The notes below the pieces were generated by a model. The model had not been told where the DNA came from, searched no databases, and saw nothing but the letters and a program-made list of their open reading frames with translations. From CALBPI01 sp039815365 (GTDB lineage: Bacteria > Pseudomonadota > Gammaproteobacteria > Steroidobacterales > Woeseiaceae), in NCBI GenBank assembly GCA_039815365.1, contig JBCBZK010000001.1:15409-79408 (forward strand): a stretch of 64,000 nt of DNA, in the 5' to 3' direction. The translations under genes and the position numbers were made by a program. Of this stretch, positions 24,462 to 33,695 are shown one piece after another; the first letter of the stretch is position 1, and each line of letters starts with the position of its first letter.

Positions 24462-26406
24462 GTTTCCAGCCGATGTTGCCGAGTGTGGCAACGACGCGTT
24501 TACTGCGTTGCTGTTGACCCGCATAGCGCCAGTACAAATAATCATGCGTTATCTGGTGTATTCGCTGCGCATCGTCCGGAAACTGCTCGGCTGCACGTTT
24601 GGCGTACGCTAATGGTGCTTCGCCGGTGAAGCCCGGCAGGCCCAGTTTCCGCTGAAGTTTCAGATAGGAGCGATAGGCCTTATCGCGACGCGGTGGCAAG
24701 TGTCGATACCATAGCCACAGGCTGAGTGTCGTCATCAGCGAAACCAGCACGATTGCCATAATCGCCGTCAGGTCTTTCCAACCCGCGTCTTTCAACCCGA
24801 GCCGTTCCATCAGATTTTTTTGATTCTCCGGGCCAAAACCCAATACCCATTCGTCCCAGCGTGCATTCGCCATATCCCAAGCCAACTGCATGCGCTCGAC
24901 CAATGGGACAGTAAAATTGCCCGGGCTACGTTCGCCGATTTGTCGCAGCGCCGAATCGAGATTGCGTTCGATACGCTCCGGCGCAACGGCGGCGGTTGGG
25001 TCGACGCGTATCCAACCTTTACCGGCAACCCAGATTTCGGTCCATGCATGCGCATCTGACTGGCGCACGATCCAATAATCACTCAATGAGTTTAGGGTAC
25101 CGCCTTGATAGCCTGCGACCACACGCGCCGGGATGCCGGCAGCGCGCATCAAGAACGCAAACGCAGACGCGTAGTGTTCGCAGAAACCGCGGCGTGTCGA
25201 AAATAAAAACTCATCGACGGACTCGCGCCCGAGTGCGGGTGGCGACAACGTGTAGAAAAAAGGTTCTTCGGTGAAGTATTCAAGCACACGCGCGGCAAAG
25301 GCCTCAGGCGATCCTGCAAGGGCACTTTCACGCTCAGCGAACGCTCGGGCCTCTGGGTTGGAATCGGGCGGCAGTTGCTTGTAGATGCCCTGAGATCGGC
25401 GTGGCAGCGTCGCATTGGCACGATATTGGACGACGGAACGAACGCTGTATTCGAACAGATCGTCTACCGGTTTGCGGCGTTGCAGAGTTTGCCCGCCGGT
25501 GGCGTAGATGCCTTTTCCGCTCCAGCTAACCGGCATATCAAGCGCGTACAGCCAGTGTTGGTTGGTGGGCTCCATCGTGATCGTGTAGTCGGCGCGGTTA
25601 CCGCGACGCGTGATCGTATCCTTACGGGCTTGCGTGAAACGCGGTTCATCGGCTGACCAACTGCGTCCGTCAAAACGTTGCATGATGATCGCCCGCCAAT
25701 AGAGCTGTTGACGCGATGGCGGAAATGAGTCAAAGCGAACACGGAATGCAACCGCTTGCGATTCGCTCAGCGACGAAATGTCCCCAGGGCTCATCGTGCT
25801 GCTCAGCCCGGTATTCGCGCTGCCGGTTTGCGTGGGAATTGCCCAGAATGGCCCCGGAACGCGTGGAAACAGGATCCACATGGCAAGTAGCACGGGCAGT
25901 GCGAATGATACGGTTTTGATCGCTTCGCGCAGATACCATCGGCGTGGGCGCGGTGCACCCTGACGCGACACTGCCATCCACGCGGCCATCGCTAACGTGT
26001 AACTGCTGATCAGATAGACGATTGACCACAGGTGTTGTTCGTCAAGGAACGTCGCAAGGATCAGAAACAGACATATGAACAACACGACAAACTGGTCACG
26101 TTGAGAGCGTGTCTCAAGAAGCTTCAGCGCTGCCATGACGCACAACAATGCGCTGCCTGGGGCTACGCCATTGATGCTTCCATAAGTCTGCAACACACCG
26201 ATAAAGCACAGCACGCCAATGGGTGTTCGCACCCATCCGGGTGTCAACCGTGCGCGACGCACCTCTCCCAACCAACGAACGAGCGCGCAGCCAACGATCA
26301 GTACGGTAATCCATATCGGTTTGGTCAGTACCTGCGGTGCGTAGGCGACTAGCAGCGCTGGAATGGTCCACGCAAGTGTGTGACGTAACCTTCCGTCACT
26401 ATGCAT
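24397..26406 (-). CDS. Transglutaminase-like membrane protein, TgpA type (DUF3488-transglutaminase-DUF4129)
   Basis: The protein of about 669 residues has an N-terminal block of membrane helices (residues 1-175) with ALKLLETRSQRDQFVVLFICLFLILATFL, typical of DUF3488/TgpA_N. A periplasmic transglutaminase-like domain follows (RRGFCEHYASAFAFLMRAAGIPARVVAGYQGG, Cys; SDAHAWTEIWVAGKGWIRVDPTAAV, His-Asp). Then comes one more helix near residue 550 and a cytoplasmic C-terminal domain. TgpA of Pseudomonas is essential and linked to cell-envelope metabolism. Start is uncertain: ATG 26406 (8-base overlap with the DUF58 gene) or ATG 26442. MoxR-DUF58-transglutaminase is a widespread three-gene unit. Confidence 0.9.
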   Translation of the reverse strand: MHSDGRLRHTLAWTIPALLVAYAPQVLTKPIWITVLIVGCALVRWLGEVRRARLTPGWVRTPIGVLCFIGVLQTYGSINGVAPGSALLCVMAALKLLETRSQRDQFVVLFICLFLILATFLDEQHLWSIVYLISSYTLAMAAWMAVSRQGAPRPRRWYLREAIKTVSFALPVLLAMWILFPRVPGPFWAIPTQTGSANTGLSSTMSPGDISSLSESQAVAFRVRFDSFPPSRQQLYWRAIIMQRFDGRSWSADEPRFTQARKDTITRRGNRADYTITMEPTNQHWLYALDMPVSWSGKGIYATGGQTLQRRKPVDDLFEYSVRSVVQYRANATLPRRSQGIYKQLPPDSNPEARAFAERESALAGSPEAFAARVLEYFTEEPFFYTLSPPALGRESVDEFLFSTRRGFCEHYASAFAFLMRAAGIPARVVAGYQGGTLNSLSDYWIVRQSDAHAWTEIWVAGKGWIRVDPTAAVAPERIERNLDSALRQIGERSPGNFTVPLVERMQLAWDMANARWDEWVLGFGPENQKNLMERLGLKDAGWKDLTAIMAIVLVSLMTTLSLWLWYRHLPPRRDKAYRSYLKLQRKLGLPGFTGEAPLAYAKRAAEQFPDDAQRIHQITHDYLYWRYAGQQQRSKRVVATLGNIGWKLNRRWRRRSQPARERATTTRR

Positions 26407-27397
26407 GTGAGCTGACAGCCGTTGGCACTCTCGCGAGTGCATCAAGGCAGCGGTTTCGATGAGCGCTACCTCGGCCTGGTGCTATTTCTGAACCGCCAAC
26501 CCGCAATCCATAATCATCGCCGCTGCTCGCAGCATCAAGCACCCACCGCGCCATAATGCCGAGCGCAGTTTCTGTATCGACGTTCGACAACGCGGCATCG
26601 TCAATCCAGGCGCGCGATGCGTTGCTGCCGCTAAAATGTCGCGACATCATCGTGTCGCTGCGCGCATAGGCTTTCCACGCGATTTTACGCGGTGAATCGC
26701 CAGGTTGATATTCGCGAAGACCGGCGAATTCATCATCCCCGCCGGTACCGTTTTCGCCAGCCTCATTACTTGCGGTTGATGGCAACGGCGGCGCGTTGTC
26801 GGCGGGTTTCGGCCAGACCAGAATCTCGCAGTCCATGTACAACCACGCCCACGTATGCAACAGCATCAATGGAAACGTCGTTTGCAGTCCGATGCGTTCG
26901 ATGCGCAGCACGCCACGGGTTTGGGTTGGCATGTTCAGTCGAACCGCTCGCGATGTATCTGGCGGGATATCTATGCTGGCGCTGGTGTGCCGATTCAGTT
27001 TGCCGACGACGTCGAAGCGCGGGCTTGCCGACGGATTGTGTAATGTCAGGTCAAGCTGCGCAGTTTCGCCGGCGAACACGGACGTGCTGTGCACGCGCAC
27101 CACTGTGATACCGGCAAGATTCTGATGGCAGCGGTGCATGCTGATCAGTCCGGTCGCCGCGACCATGAAGGTAAGTGCGAAGCCCATTGAGTTGTTGTAG
27201 TTCATCGCGCCTAACAACATGGCGAAACACACGAAGGCGAGTGTGATGCCCACGCGCGTCGGCAAGATGTAGAGACGTTTGGAGCGCAGCGTAAATGGCG
27301 CACTGTCCTTGCCCTGGCGTTTTTTGATCCAGCGCGACAGACGCTGCTCAAACGGCTTGCGTAGCGCGTTACGGGATCGCGACAGCGTCGAGAACAT
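26399..27397 (-). CDS. DUF58 domain membrane-anchored protein
   Basis: The 332-residue protein from ATG 27397 has two N-terminal hydrophobic segments (about 45-90). A beta-rich region follows, then the DUF58 signature FAGLREYQPGDSPRKIAWKAYARSDTMMSRHF. DUF58 proteins resemble vWA domains and are partners of MoxR AAA+ ATPases, probably client or adaptor proteins at the membrane. It overlaps the MoxR gene by 29 bases and the transglutaminase gene downstream. The reading frame is open to 27490, but that part lies inside moxR and lacks similarity. Confidence 0.88.
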   Translation of the reverse strand: MFSTLSRSRNALRKPFEQRLSRWIKKRQGKDSAPFTLRSKRLYILPTRVGITLAFVCFAMLLGAMNYNNSMGFALTFMVAATGLISMHRCHQNLAGITVVRVHSTSVFAGETAQLDLTLHNPSASPRFDVVGKLNRHTSASIDIPPDTSRAVRLNMPTQTRGVLRIERIGLQTTFPLMLLHTWAWLYMDCEILVWPKPADNAPPLPSTASNEAGENGTGGDDEFAGLREYQPGDSPRKIAWKAYARSDTMMSRHFSGSNASRAWIDDAALSNVDTETALGIMARWVLDAASSGDDYGLRVGGSEIAPGRGSAHRNRCLDALARVPTAVSSHA

Positions 27398-28328
27398 GTT
27401 GTGCGCGCTCTTGAGCCGTGCTGTGCGCTTTGCCAGAGGCTGATTGTAGTCGATGCCCGGCGACGGCGACGAAAACAGCTTGCAAGTCATCGGGGAAGAC
27501 TGTGTCGCGACCTTTCACTACGGCATAAGCACGTGCAGCACCCGACAGGGCAATAGCCGCGCGCGGTGACAAACCCGTGATGAAGTCAGGCGTATCGCGA
27601 GTGTATGTGACAAGTGCCTGCAAATAGTCGAGGAGTGGTTCTGACAGCGTGACTTCAAGCACCATTTTTTGTAGCAACGTGAGCTGCTCGGCGTGCAGTG
27701 ACGCCGGCATGTCATCAAGGCTGTCCGCCGGGCGATGACCGTTGAGCAATGCACGTTCCGACACTGCATCCGGGTAACCGAGCGCGATGCTCATCAAGAA
27801 GCGATCGAGTTGCGATTCGGGTAGCTCGAATGTGCCGATCTGATCAGCGGGGTTTTGCGTGGCGACAACGAAAAATGGCGATGGCAGCGCATGGCGCTCG
27901 CCGTCGACGGTCACCTGACGTTCCTGCATTGCCTCGAGAAGCGCGCTTTGCGCTTTCGGCGTGGCGCGGTTTACCTCATCGGCCAGCAGCATTTGCGTGA
28001 AGATCGGGCCTCGGTGAAAGGAGAAGCTCGCATCGCCTTTGTTGTACACCGACACGCCGGTCACATCGGCAGGTAGCAAGTCGCTGGTGAACTGAATCCG
28101 TGCGAAATCGAGACCGAGTACGCTGGCGAGCGCGCGCGCCATCGTTGTCTTGCCGACACCCGGCACGTCCTCGATCAGCAGGTGTCCACCGGCGAGGGCC
28201 GTTGTCAGAGCGAGCTCAAGACTACGTGTTTTTCCAAGAATGATGGTGTCGAGCGCCGCAAGGGCAGCTTGCAGTGCGGTGCGTGCTTCGGCGCGCACAG
28301 CAGGTTGTAGGGCAATCGGGTCGCTCAC
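27369..28328 (-). CDS. MoxR-family AAA+ ATPase
   Basis: From GTG 28328 the protein has 319 residues; CAGGAAAG stands at good spacing before this GTG, which decides the start over upstream ATGs. Walker A is EDVPGVGKTTMARALA, Walker B LADEVNRATPKAQSALLEAMQERQV, sensor FFVVATQNPADQIGTFELPESQLDRF. MoxR ATPases act as chaperones in maturation of protein complexes and usually sit beside DUF58/vWA genes, as here. It is downstream of valS by about 100 bases. Confidence 0.9.
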   Translation of the reverse strand: MSDPIALQPAVRAEARTALQAALAALDTIILGKTRSLELALTTALAGGHLLIEDVPGVGKTTMARALASVLGLDFARIQFTSDLLPADVTGVSVYNKGDASFSFHRGPIFTQMLLADEVNRATPKAQSALLEAMQERQVTVDGERHALPSPFFVVATQNPADQIGTFELPESQLDRFLMSIALGYPDAVSERALLNGHRPADSLDDMPASLHAEQLTLLQKMVLEVTLSEPLLDYLQALVTYTRDTPDFITGLSPRAAIALSGAARAYAVVKGRDTVFPDDLQAVFVAVAGHRLQSASGKAHSTAQERAQHVLDAVAIP

Positions 28329-28430
28329 ACGTCTTTCCTGACTCACATTCGAACGCCACATGATGGCTAAAATCGGCGGCGGGTGCACCCACCACGGGCT
28401 CAGAATGTGAAGTAGTCCCCGATCCGTGGC

Positions 28431-31205
28431 CTAAGCGGCGTCGATATCCCGCAACGACTGGATTTGTTCGCGTAACAGCGCGATTTGCTGGCGGTGCTCT
28501 TCGGCGCGCTGTTTTTCGGTGGCCACCACCGCTTCCGGTGCTCTTTCGACAAAACTCGGGTTGCCAAGCTTGCCTTCAGTGCGCGCCAAATCGGTTTCGG
28601 ACTTCGACAATTGTTTACTAAGCCTGTCGATTTCTTTGTCAATGTCGATCAAGCCCGCCATTGGCACACAGATTTTCATCTCTCCGTGCATGGCAGTTGC
28701 CGATGGCGGTTCCTCATCGCTGCCATCAACGAACGTGACGCTGTTCAGGTTGGCCAGTTTTTCGATCAGGCGTGCATTGTCGGCATAGCGAGCGCGATCA
28801 TCTTTCGTCGCGTCGACCAGCAATACGTCAAGGCGTTTACCTGGAGCGATGTCCATCTCTCCGCGAATCTGGCGAATGCCCAGGACAAACGTCTGGAGCC
28901 ATGCCATGTTGTGATCGGCCTCGGCAACGCTGCTATCGGTCGCAACAACCGGCCATCTCGTATCGCAAATGCTCGTGCCCGAAACGCCGGCCACGGGGGC
29001 AACCCGTTGCCAGATCTCTTCGGTGATGTATGGCATGAACGGGTGCAACACGCGCAGCAAACCTTCCAGCGTTGCGGCAAGTGTGTGCATTGTCGCCAGT
29101 TTCGCATCGCTGCTTGCGTCGTCGTCATACAGCGTTGCCTTGCTGAGCTCCAGATACCAGTCGCAGTATTCGTGCCAAGTGAACTCGTAGATTGCCTGTG
29201 CCGCAAGATCCAATCGATAACGCGCTAATTGACGCTGTACTTGCTCGGTCATGTGTGTGAAGCGTGAGCGAATCCAACGCCCGGCGAAACTGTCGTCGAC
29301 AATCGTATGAGACGTTGTACTGAGCAACGGTTCGGTCGTGCTAAGGACAAACCGCGATGCATTCCAGAGCTTGTTGCAAAAATTGCGATAGCCCTCGATG
29401 CGCCCAAGATCAAAACGGATGTCGCGGCCGGTGGTCGCCAGCGAGGCAAACGTAAAGCGCAAGGCGTCTGTGCCGAACTCCGGGATACCGTCGGGGAACT
29501 GGCGTCGTGTCGCTTTTTCGATGCGTGGCGCGAGGTGCGGCTGCATAAGCCCCGCTGTGCGTTTGCTGACGAGGGCTTCGAGATCGATTCCGTCGATCAA
29601 ATCGATAGGATCGAGGACGTTGCCTTTGCTCTTGGACATTTTCTGGCCATCCTGATCGCGGATAAGGCCATGAATGTAGACTTCGCGAAACGGGACATCA
29701 CCGGCGAATTTCAGGCCGAACATAATCATCCGCGCGACCCAGAAAAAGATAATGTCGAACCCCGTGACGAGCACGCTGGTCGGGTAGAAGTCCGACATTT
29801 GTGGCGTCTTTTCTGGCCAGCCGAGAGTGCTGAACGGCCACAATGCCGATGAAAACCATGTGTCGAGCACGTCATCATCCTGGCGCAGTGCGACAGCGTC
29901 TGCGATGCCGTGTTTGCTGCGGACATCTTGCTCGGTCTTACCGACGTAAACATTGCCATTGTCGTCATACCATGCAGGAATGCGGTGACCCCACCACAAC
30001 TGTCGGCTGATACACCAGTCCTGAATGTTGTGCATCCAGTCAAAGTAGGTCTTCGACCAATTCTCCGGAACAAACTTGATATCACCGTTCTCAACGGCTG
30101 CAATAGCAGGCTCGGCCAAAGGCGCAATCTTGACGTACCACTGATCGGTTAGATAAGGCTCTACGACCGCGCCGCTGCGATCGCCGCGCGGCACTTTCAG
30201 ACTATGTGGCTCAGTGCGCTCGAGCACGCCAAGCGTCTCGAATTCGGCAAGCAGTTTCTTGCGTGCGTCAAAGCGGTCGAGCCCACGATAGTCTTCCGGC
30301 ATGTCGTCATTAATCGCGGCGTCATCGGTGAACACGTTGATCATCGGCAAATTGTGTCGCTGACCCATTTCATAATCGTTGAAATCGTGTGCCGGCGTAA
30401 TCTTCACGCAGCCGGTGCCGAAGTCAGGATCAACGTAGTCATCCGCGATTACAGGAATGAGTCGGTCGACGAGCGGCAATCGCACATGCTGGCCGACCAG
30501 ATGTTGGTAGCGCTCATCGTCCGGATGTAACGCGACGGCGGTGTCGCCGAGCATCGTTTCAGGGCGCGTCGTCGCAACCGTCACAGACTCGTCACTGCCC
30601 TCGATCGGATAGCGGAAATGCCACAAGCTGCCCTGTTCGTCTTCCGATAGCACTTCAAGATCTGACAGCGCTGTGTGCAACACGGGATCCCAATTCACCA
30701 GGCGCTTGCCGCGGTAAATGAGGTCTTCTTCAAAGAGCTGGATAAACACGTCCTGAACGGCGGCGGACAAACCGTCATCCATCGTAAAGCGTTCGCGACT
30801 CCAGTCGACTGAAGCGCCCATGCGTCGCAACTGTCCGTTGATTCGCCCACCGGACGACGCTTTCCAGTCCCAGACTCGTTCAATGAACGCATCGCGACCG
30901 AGATCATGTTTCGATAATCCTTCGGCGTTCAGCTGTCGCTCGACAACCATCTGGGTTGCGATGCCCGCATGATCGGTGCCGTGCTGCCACAGTGTGTTGT
31001 CTCCGCGCAGCCGGTGGTAGCGGGTCAACGTGTCCATGATGGTGTCTTGAAACGCGTGGCCCATGTGCAGTGTCCCCGTGACATTCGGGGGCGGAATGAC
31101 GATACAAAAAGACGCCTCACCGCCGGCGGGTTTGAAGCGACCTTCGCGCTCCCAGCGTTCGTAGTGTTTTTGTTCGATGTTCTGCGGTTGGTATGTCTTA
31201 TCCAT
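28431..31205 (-). CDS. valS: Valyl-tRNA synthetase
   Basis: Class I synthetase of 924 residues. HIGH region is PPPNVTGTLHMGHAFQDTIMD; KMSKS is GQKMSKSKGNVLDPIDLIDG. An editing (CP1) domain lies between (LTDQWYVKIAPLAEPA), then the anticodon-binding region and a C-terminal coiled coil (IDIDKEIDRLSKQLSKSETDLARTEGKLGNPSFVERAP) that binds tRNA. It lies downstream of pepA-holC-small ORF. TACACT ends 7 bases before ATG 31205 and no Shine-Dalgarno is seen, so a separate leaderless transcript is possible. Confidence 0.97.
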   Translation of the reverse strand: MDKTYQPQNIEQKHYERWEREGRFKPAGGEASFCIVIPPPNVTGTLHMGHAFQDTIMDTLTRYHRLRGDNTLWQHGTDHAGIATQMVVERQLNAEGLSKHDLGRDAFIERVWDWKASSGGRINGQLRRMGASVDWSRERFTMDDGLSAAVQDVFIQLFEEDLIYRGKRLVNWDPVLHTALSDLEVLSEDEQGSLWHFRYPIEGSDESVTVATTRPETMLGDTAVALHPDDERYQHLVGQHVRLPLVDRLIPVIADDYVDPDFGTGCVKITPAHDFNDYEMGQRHNLPMINVFTDDAAINDDMPEDYRGLDRFDARKKLLAEFETLGVLERTEPHSLKVPRGDRSGAVVEPYLTDQWYVKIAPLAEPAIAAVENGDIKFVPENWSKTYFDWMHNIQDWCISRQLWWGHRIPAWYDDNGNVYVGKTEQDVRSKHGIADAVALRQDDDVLDTWFSSALWPFSTLGWPEKTPQMSDFYPTSVLVTGFDIIFFWVARMIMFGLKFAGDVPFREVYIHGLIRDQDGQKMSKSKGNVLDPIDLIDGIDLEALVSKRTAGLMQPHLAPRIEKATRRQFPDGIPEFGTDALRFTFASLATTGRDIRFDLGRIEGYRNFCNKLWNASRFVLSTTEPLLSTTSHTIVDDSFAGRWIRSRFTHMTEQVQRQLARYRLDLAAQAIYEFTWHEYCDWYLELSKATLYDDDASSDAKLATMHTLAATLEGLLRVLHPFMPYITEEIWQRVAPVAGVSGTSICDTRWPVVATDSSVAEADHNMAWLQTFVLGIRQIRGEMDIAPGKRLDVLLVDATKDDRARYADNARLIEKLANLNSVTFVDGSDEEPPSATAMHGEMKICVPMAGLIDIDKEIDRLSKQLSKSETDLARTEGKLGNPSFVERAPEAVVATEKQRAEEHRQQIALLREQIQSLRDIDAA

Positions 31206-31212
31206 ACAACAA

Positions 31213-31218
31213 AGTGTA
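31213..31218 (-). promoter_or_regulatory. -10 element directly upstream of valS
   Basis: Minus strand TACACT (4/6 match) ends 7 bases before the valS ATG. No clear -35 at 16-18 bp. Confidence 0.3.
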
Positions 31219-31263
31219 ATGCCGTCGGACGGTCTCGGCTAGCGCTATACGCGTTGCGTCTGG

Positions 31264-31554
31264 CTAGCCGTCACTGCCATGTGTTTTTAACGCGTCATGT
31301 TCGCTGATGTAGTCGTCGATCGTCTCGCCGACCAGCGTCGTTAATCGCTCATGGAGTTGCGCGCGCAAAAGGTCCTTGATGACGATATGCATATCAGTCA
31401 TGAGATCATCAATGATGTCCGCCGCGACATCATCAGCACGCGCGCGTACCTCGGCGACAAGCCGGTCGCGCACCGCTGGTGTGAGTGGTGGTTCGCTGCG
31501 TCGCTCACGCTTTACAACATTGGTGAGTACAGGGATATCGTCGTCTGAAGTCAT
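31264..31554 (-). CDS. Conserved-position small protein of unknown function
   Basis: The 96-residue acidic protein has no signal or membrane segment. It contains RSEPPLTPAVRDRLVAEVRARADDVAADIIDDLMTDMHIVIKDLLRAQLHERLTTLVGETIDDYI, predicted almost wholly helical. I do not recognise a named domain. It begins 11 bases after holC and ends 58 bases before valS; other gammaproteobacteria also carry a small unknown gene between holC and valS. Normal codon use and position support a real gene. Confidence 0.65.
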   Translation of the reverse strand: MTSDDDIPVLTNVVKRERRSEPPLTPAVRDRLVAEVRARADDVAADIIDDLMTDMHIVIKDLLRAQLHERLTTLVGETIDDYISEHDALKTHGSDG

Positions 31555-31565
31555 GAGTCGATGGC

Positions 31566-31988
31566 CTAAATTTTGTGTGTATCGAGGGCGCAGCCGCGAT
31601 CCCGATACGCGGCATAGCGTTCTCGGCCAGCCGCTTTTTCATTGTCGTTGCCAGATACGATTTCCGCGATTCTGCAGTCCGTTGCAGTCAGTGGTGTGTC
31701 GGTCAGATTAATGCGCACAGTGACCGTGTCACTGACAGGTTGGCCGCTGACGCCAATTGTGACGGGCGTGTACCCATCGGTGTCCGGCAGACATGCGTGC
31801 GGTATGAAACTGTCATCAGAAAACGTCCACAACAGCTCGTCCAGCATTTGTGCGCTGTCATCGCTATCGACTTCCACGTGCACGCGCTCGCCGAGCCGAT
31901 AGACTTTTTGCGTCAACCGACACGCGAACTGGGCGCGAGCGGCCGGGTCGGTATGGCGCAACAGATAAAAATCGACTTGCTGCGACAC
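31566..31988 (-). CDS. holC: DNA polymerase III chi subunit
   Basis: Chi joins the clamp loader to SSB. The 140-residue protein starts QQVDFYLLRHTDPAARAQFACRLTQKVYRLGERVHVEVDS and contains LDELLWTFSDDSFIPH, matching the chi family (E. coli 147 aa). Start is GTG 31988, 3 bases after the pepA stop, without a strong Shine-Dalgarno, so coupling to pepA is likely. The pepA-holC-valS order agrees with E. coli and Pseudomonas. Confidence 0.9.
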   Translation of the reverse strand: MSQQVDFYLLRHTDPAARAQFACRLTQKVYRLGERVHVEVDSDDSAQMLDELLWTFSDDSFIPHACLPDTDGYTPVTIGVSGQPVSDTVTVRINLTDTPLTATDCRIAEIVSGNDNEKAAGRERYAAYRDRGCALDTHKI

Positions 31989-31991
31989 AGA

Positions 31992-33482
31992 TCAGTCGAC
32001 GTGACTAAGGACGTAGTCAACGAGCATTGGCACAGGGCGGCCGGATGAACCTTTTTTTGCGCCACCCGCCCAGGCAACGCCCGCGATATCCAAATGCGCC
32101 CAGCGTGCCTTTTGCGTGAATTGCGCAAGGAACGCACCGGCCGTAATCGCGCCGCCTTCGCGACCACCGATATTGGCGAAATCCGCAAAGTTGCTCTTGA
32201 GCTGGTCGACATATTCCTGGTCGATGGGCAAATGCCATGCGCGATCACAGGCGCGTTCGGAGGCTTCCATCAGTTCGTCGACCAACGACTGATCGTTGCT
32301 CATCAGGCCGGCTCGGTGGTGTCCCAGCGCAATGACGCATGCGCCGGTCAGCGTGGCGACGTCAATGAGCGCTGCGCTGTCGAACTGCGTTTGAGCATAG
32401 GTCAGCGCATCGCACAGGATTAATCGTCCCTCAGCGTCTGTGTTGAGGATTTCGATCGTCTTGCCCGACATACTGGTGACAATATCGCCAGGACGTGTGG
32501 CCCGGCCGCTTGGCATGTTCTCCGCGCTAGGAACAATCACTGAGACGTTGACCGGCAACTGCAATGACGCGATGGACGCCATTGCGCCCAGAACAGCAGC
32601 TGCGCCGCCCATGTCGTACTTCATTTCATCCATGCCAGGGCCTGGTTTCAACGAGATACCACCGGTGTCGAACGTAATGCCTTTGCCGACCAGTGTGATC
32701 GGCGCCGCATCGCCAGCGCCGCGATAATCGAGATGAATCAGTTTGGACGGTTGCTCTGATCCGTGACCTACCGACAGCAATGAATGCATGCCGAGATTCG
32801 CCATATCGGGTTCATCGAGAATTTTCACGGTCAGGTTGGCGTGCTTCTTTGCCATCTCTGTCGCCGTATCGGCAAGGTAGGTCGGATGACAGATATTCGC
32901 TGGCGTATTGCCAAGATCGCGTGTGAGTGCCATTCCGGTGGCAATACCGATGCCATGTTCAGCGCCGCGTTCGAGCGCTTTCGTGGTTTCGCGGGTCTGC
33001 GCGCCGAGGCCCAGTTTCTTCAATTTGGGTACCGGGCGTTTGCCCATGCTTTTCATATTGGTGTAGCGATAGCGATGTTCGCCCAGCGCCTGCAGCGTGA
33101 GGCGGCCGCGGTAGTAAGCGTCGCAGTCATGGGTTGCTTCCTGGGTCAGGTAGCACACGGCACTAACGACGCGCTGCGAGCGAATTTGCGCAAGCGCTGC
33201 GCGAATGGCGCGTTGATATTCGCGCCGACCGAAGCCCGATTTCTTACCCAGACCGACAACCACCACGCGTTTGCATTTCGCGCCATCCACCCGCGCGATC
33301 AGCGTTGCGCTACCTAATTTACAACTGATGTCATCCTGATCCAGCATGCCGCTGATGATGCCGCCGCTTGCCGTGTCGATCTCACTGGCGGCCGCGCTGA
33401 GCAGCTTGCGCTCATAAACCCCAACAATCGCGCAGTCTGTGCTGCGTTTACCCGCATCAGCGGTTGTTGTGAAAAATTCCAT
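31992..33482 (-). CDS. pepA: Leucyl aminopeptidase (cytosol aminopeptidase PepA)
   Basis: M17-family two-metal aminopeptidase, which in E. coli also acts as a DNA-binding regulator and Xer accessory. The 496-residue protein has LVGKGITFDTGGISLKPGPGMDEMKYDMGGAAAV with the metal-binding Lys/Asp, and NTDAEGRLILCDAL, the PepA signature. The N-terminal macro-like domain is present. AGGAG lies about 8 bases before ATG 33482. It is first in pepA-holC-small ORF and divergent from lptF. Confidence 0.96.
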   Translation of the reverse strand: MEFFTTTADAGKRSTDCAIVGVYERKLLSAAASEIDTASGGIISGMLDQDDISCKLGSATLIARVDGAKCKRVVVVGLGKKSGFGRREYQRAIRAALAQIRSQRVVSAVCYLTQEATHDCDAYYRGRLTLQALGEHRYRYTNMKSMGKRPVPKLKKLGLGAQTRETTKALERGAEHGIGIATGMALTRDLGNTPANICHPTYLADTATEMAKKHANLTVKILDEPDMANLGMHSLLSVGHGSEQPSKLIHLDYRGAGDAAPITLVGKGITFDTGGISLKPGPGMDEMKYDMGGAAAVLGAMASIASLQLPVNVSVIVPSAENMPSGRATRPGDIVTSMSGKTIEILNTDAEGRLILCDALTYAQTQFDSAALIDVATLTGACVIALGHHRAGLMSNDQSLVDELMEASERACDRAWHLPIDQEYVDQLKSNFADFANIGGREGGAITAGAFLAQFTQKARWAHLDIAGVAWAGGAKKGSSGRPVPMLVDYVLSHVD

Positions 33483-33649
33483 ATCAGGACTCCTAGCACC
33501 GCACGAGCTGCGTTTCGGCCGCCAGCGGTAGGTAATGCATCAGTAAACGCGGAAAATCGCCAAAACGCTCGCACGCGATTGCAGGGCGACGCTTCTGGTC
33601 GTCCTTGCTACCATGAGTCCGGTTTTTTGATTCCCCCTCGGCGGCGAAG

Positions 33650-33678
33650 ATCATACTGCATGCCACTCGTGAAATTAA
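33650..33678 (-). promoter_or_regulatory. Candidate sigma70 promoter of pepA
   Basis: On the minus strand TTAATT (33673-33678) and TATGAT (33650-33655, 5/6) are separated by 17 bp. The transcript would start near 33643 and have about 160 bases of leader before pepA. The rest of the 213-base pepA/lptF gap shows no other clear signal. Confidence 0.4.
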
Positions 33679-33695
33679 GTCGCTACTAACTGTTT

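Noticed and set aside
32784..33317. 177-codon plus-strand frame opposite pepA
   Set aside because: It lies wholly within the conserved pepA gene and has no independent support.
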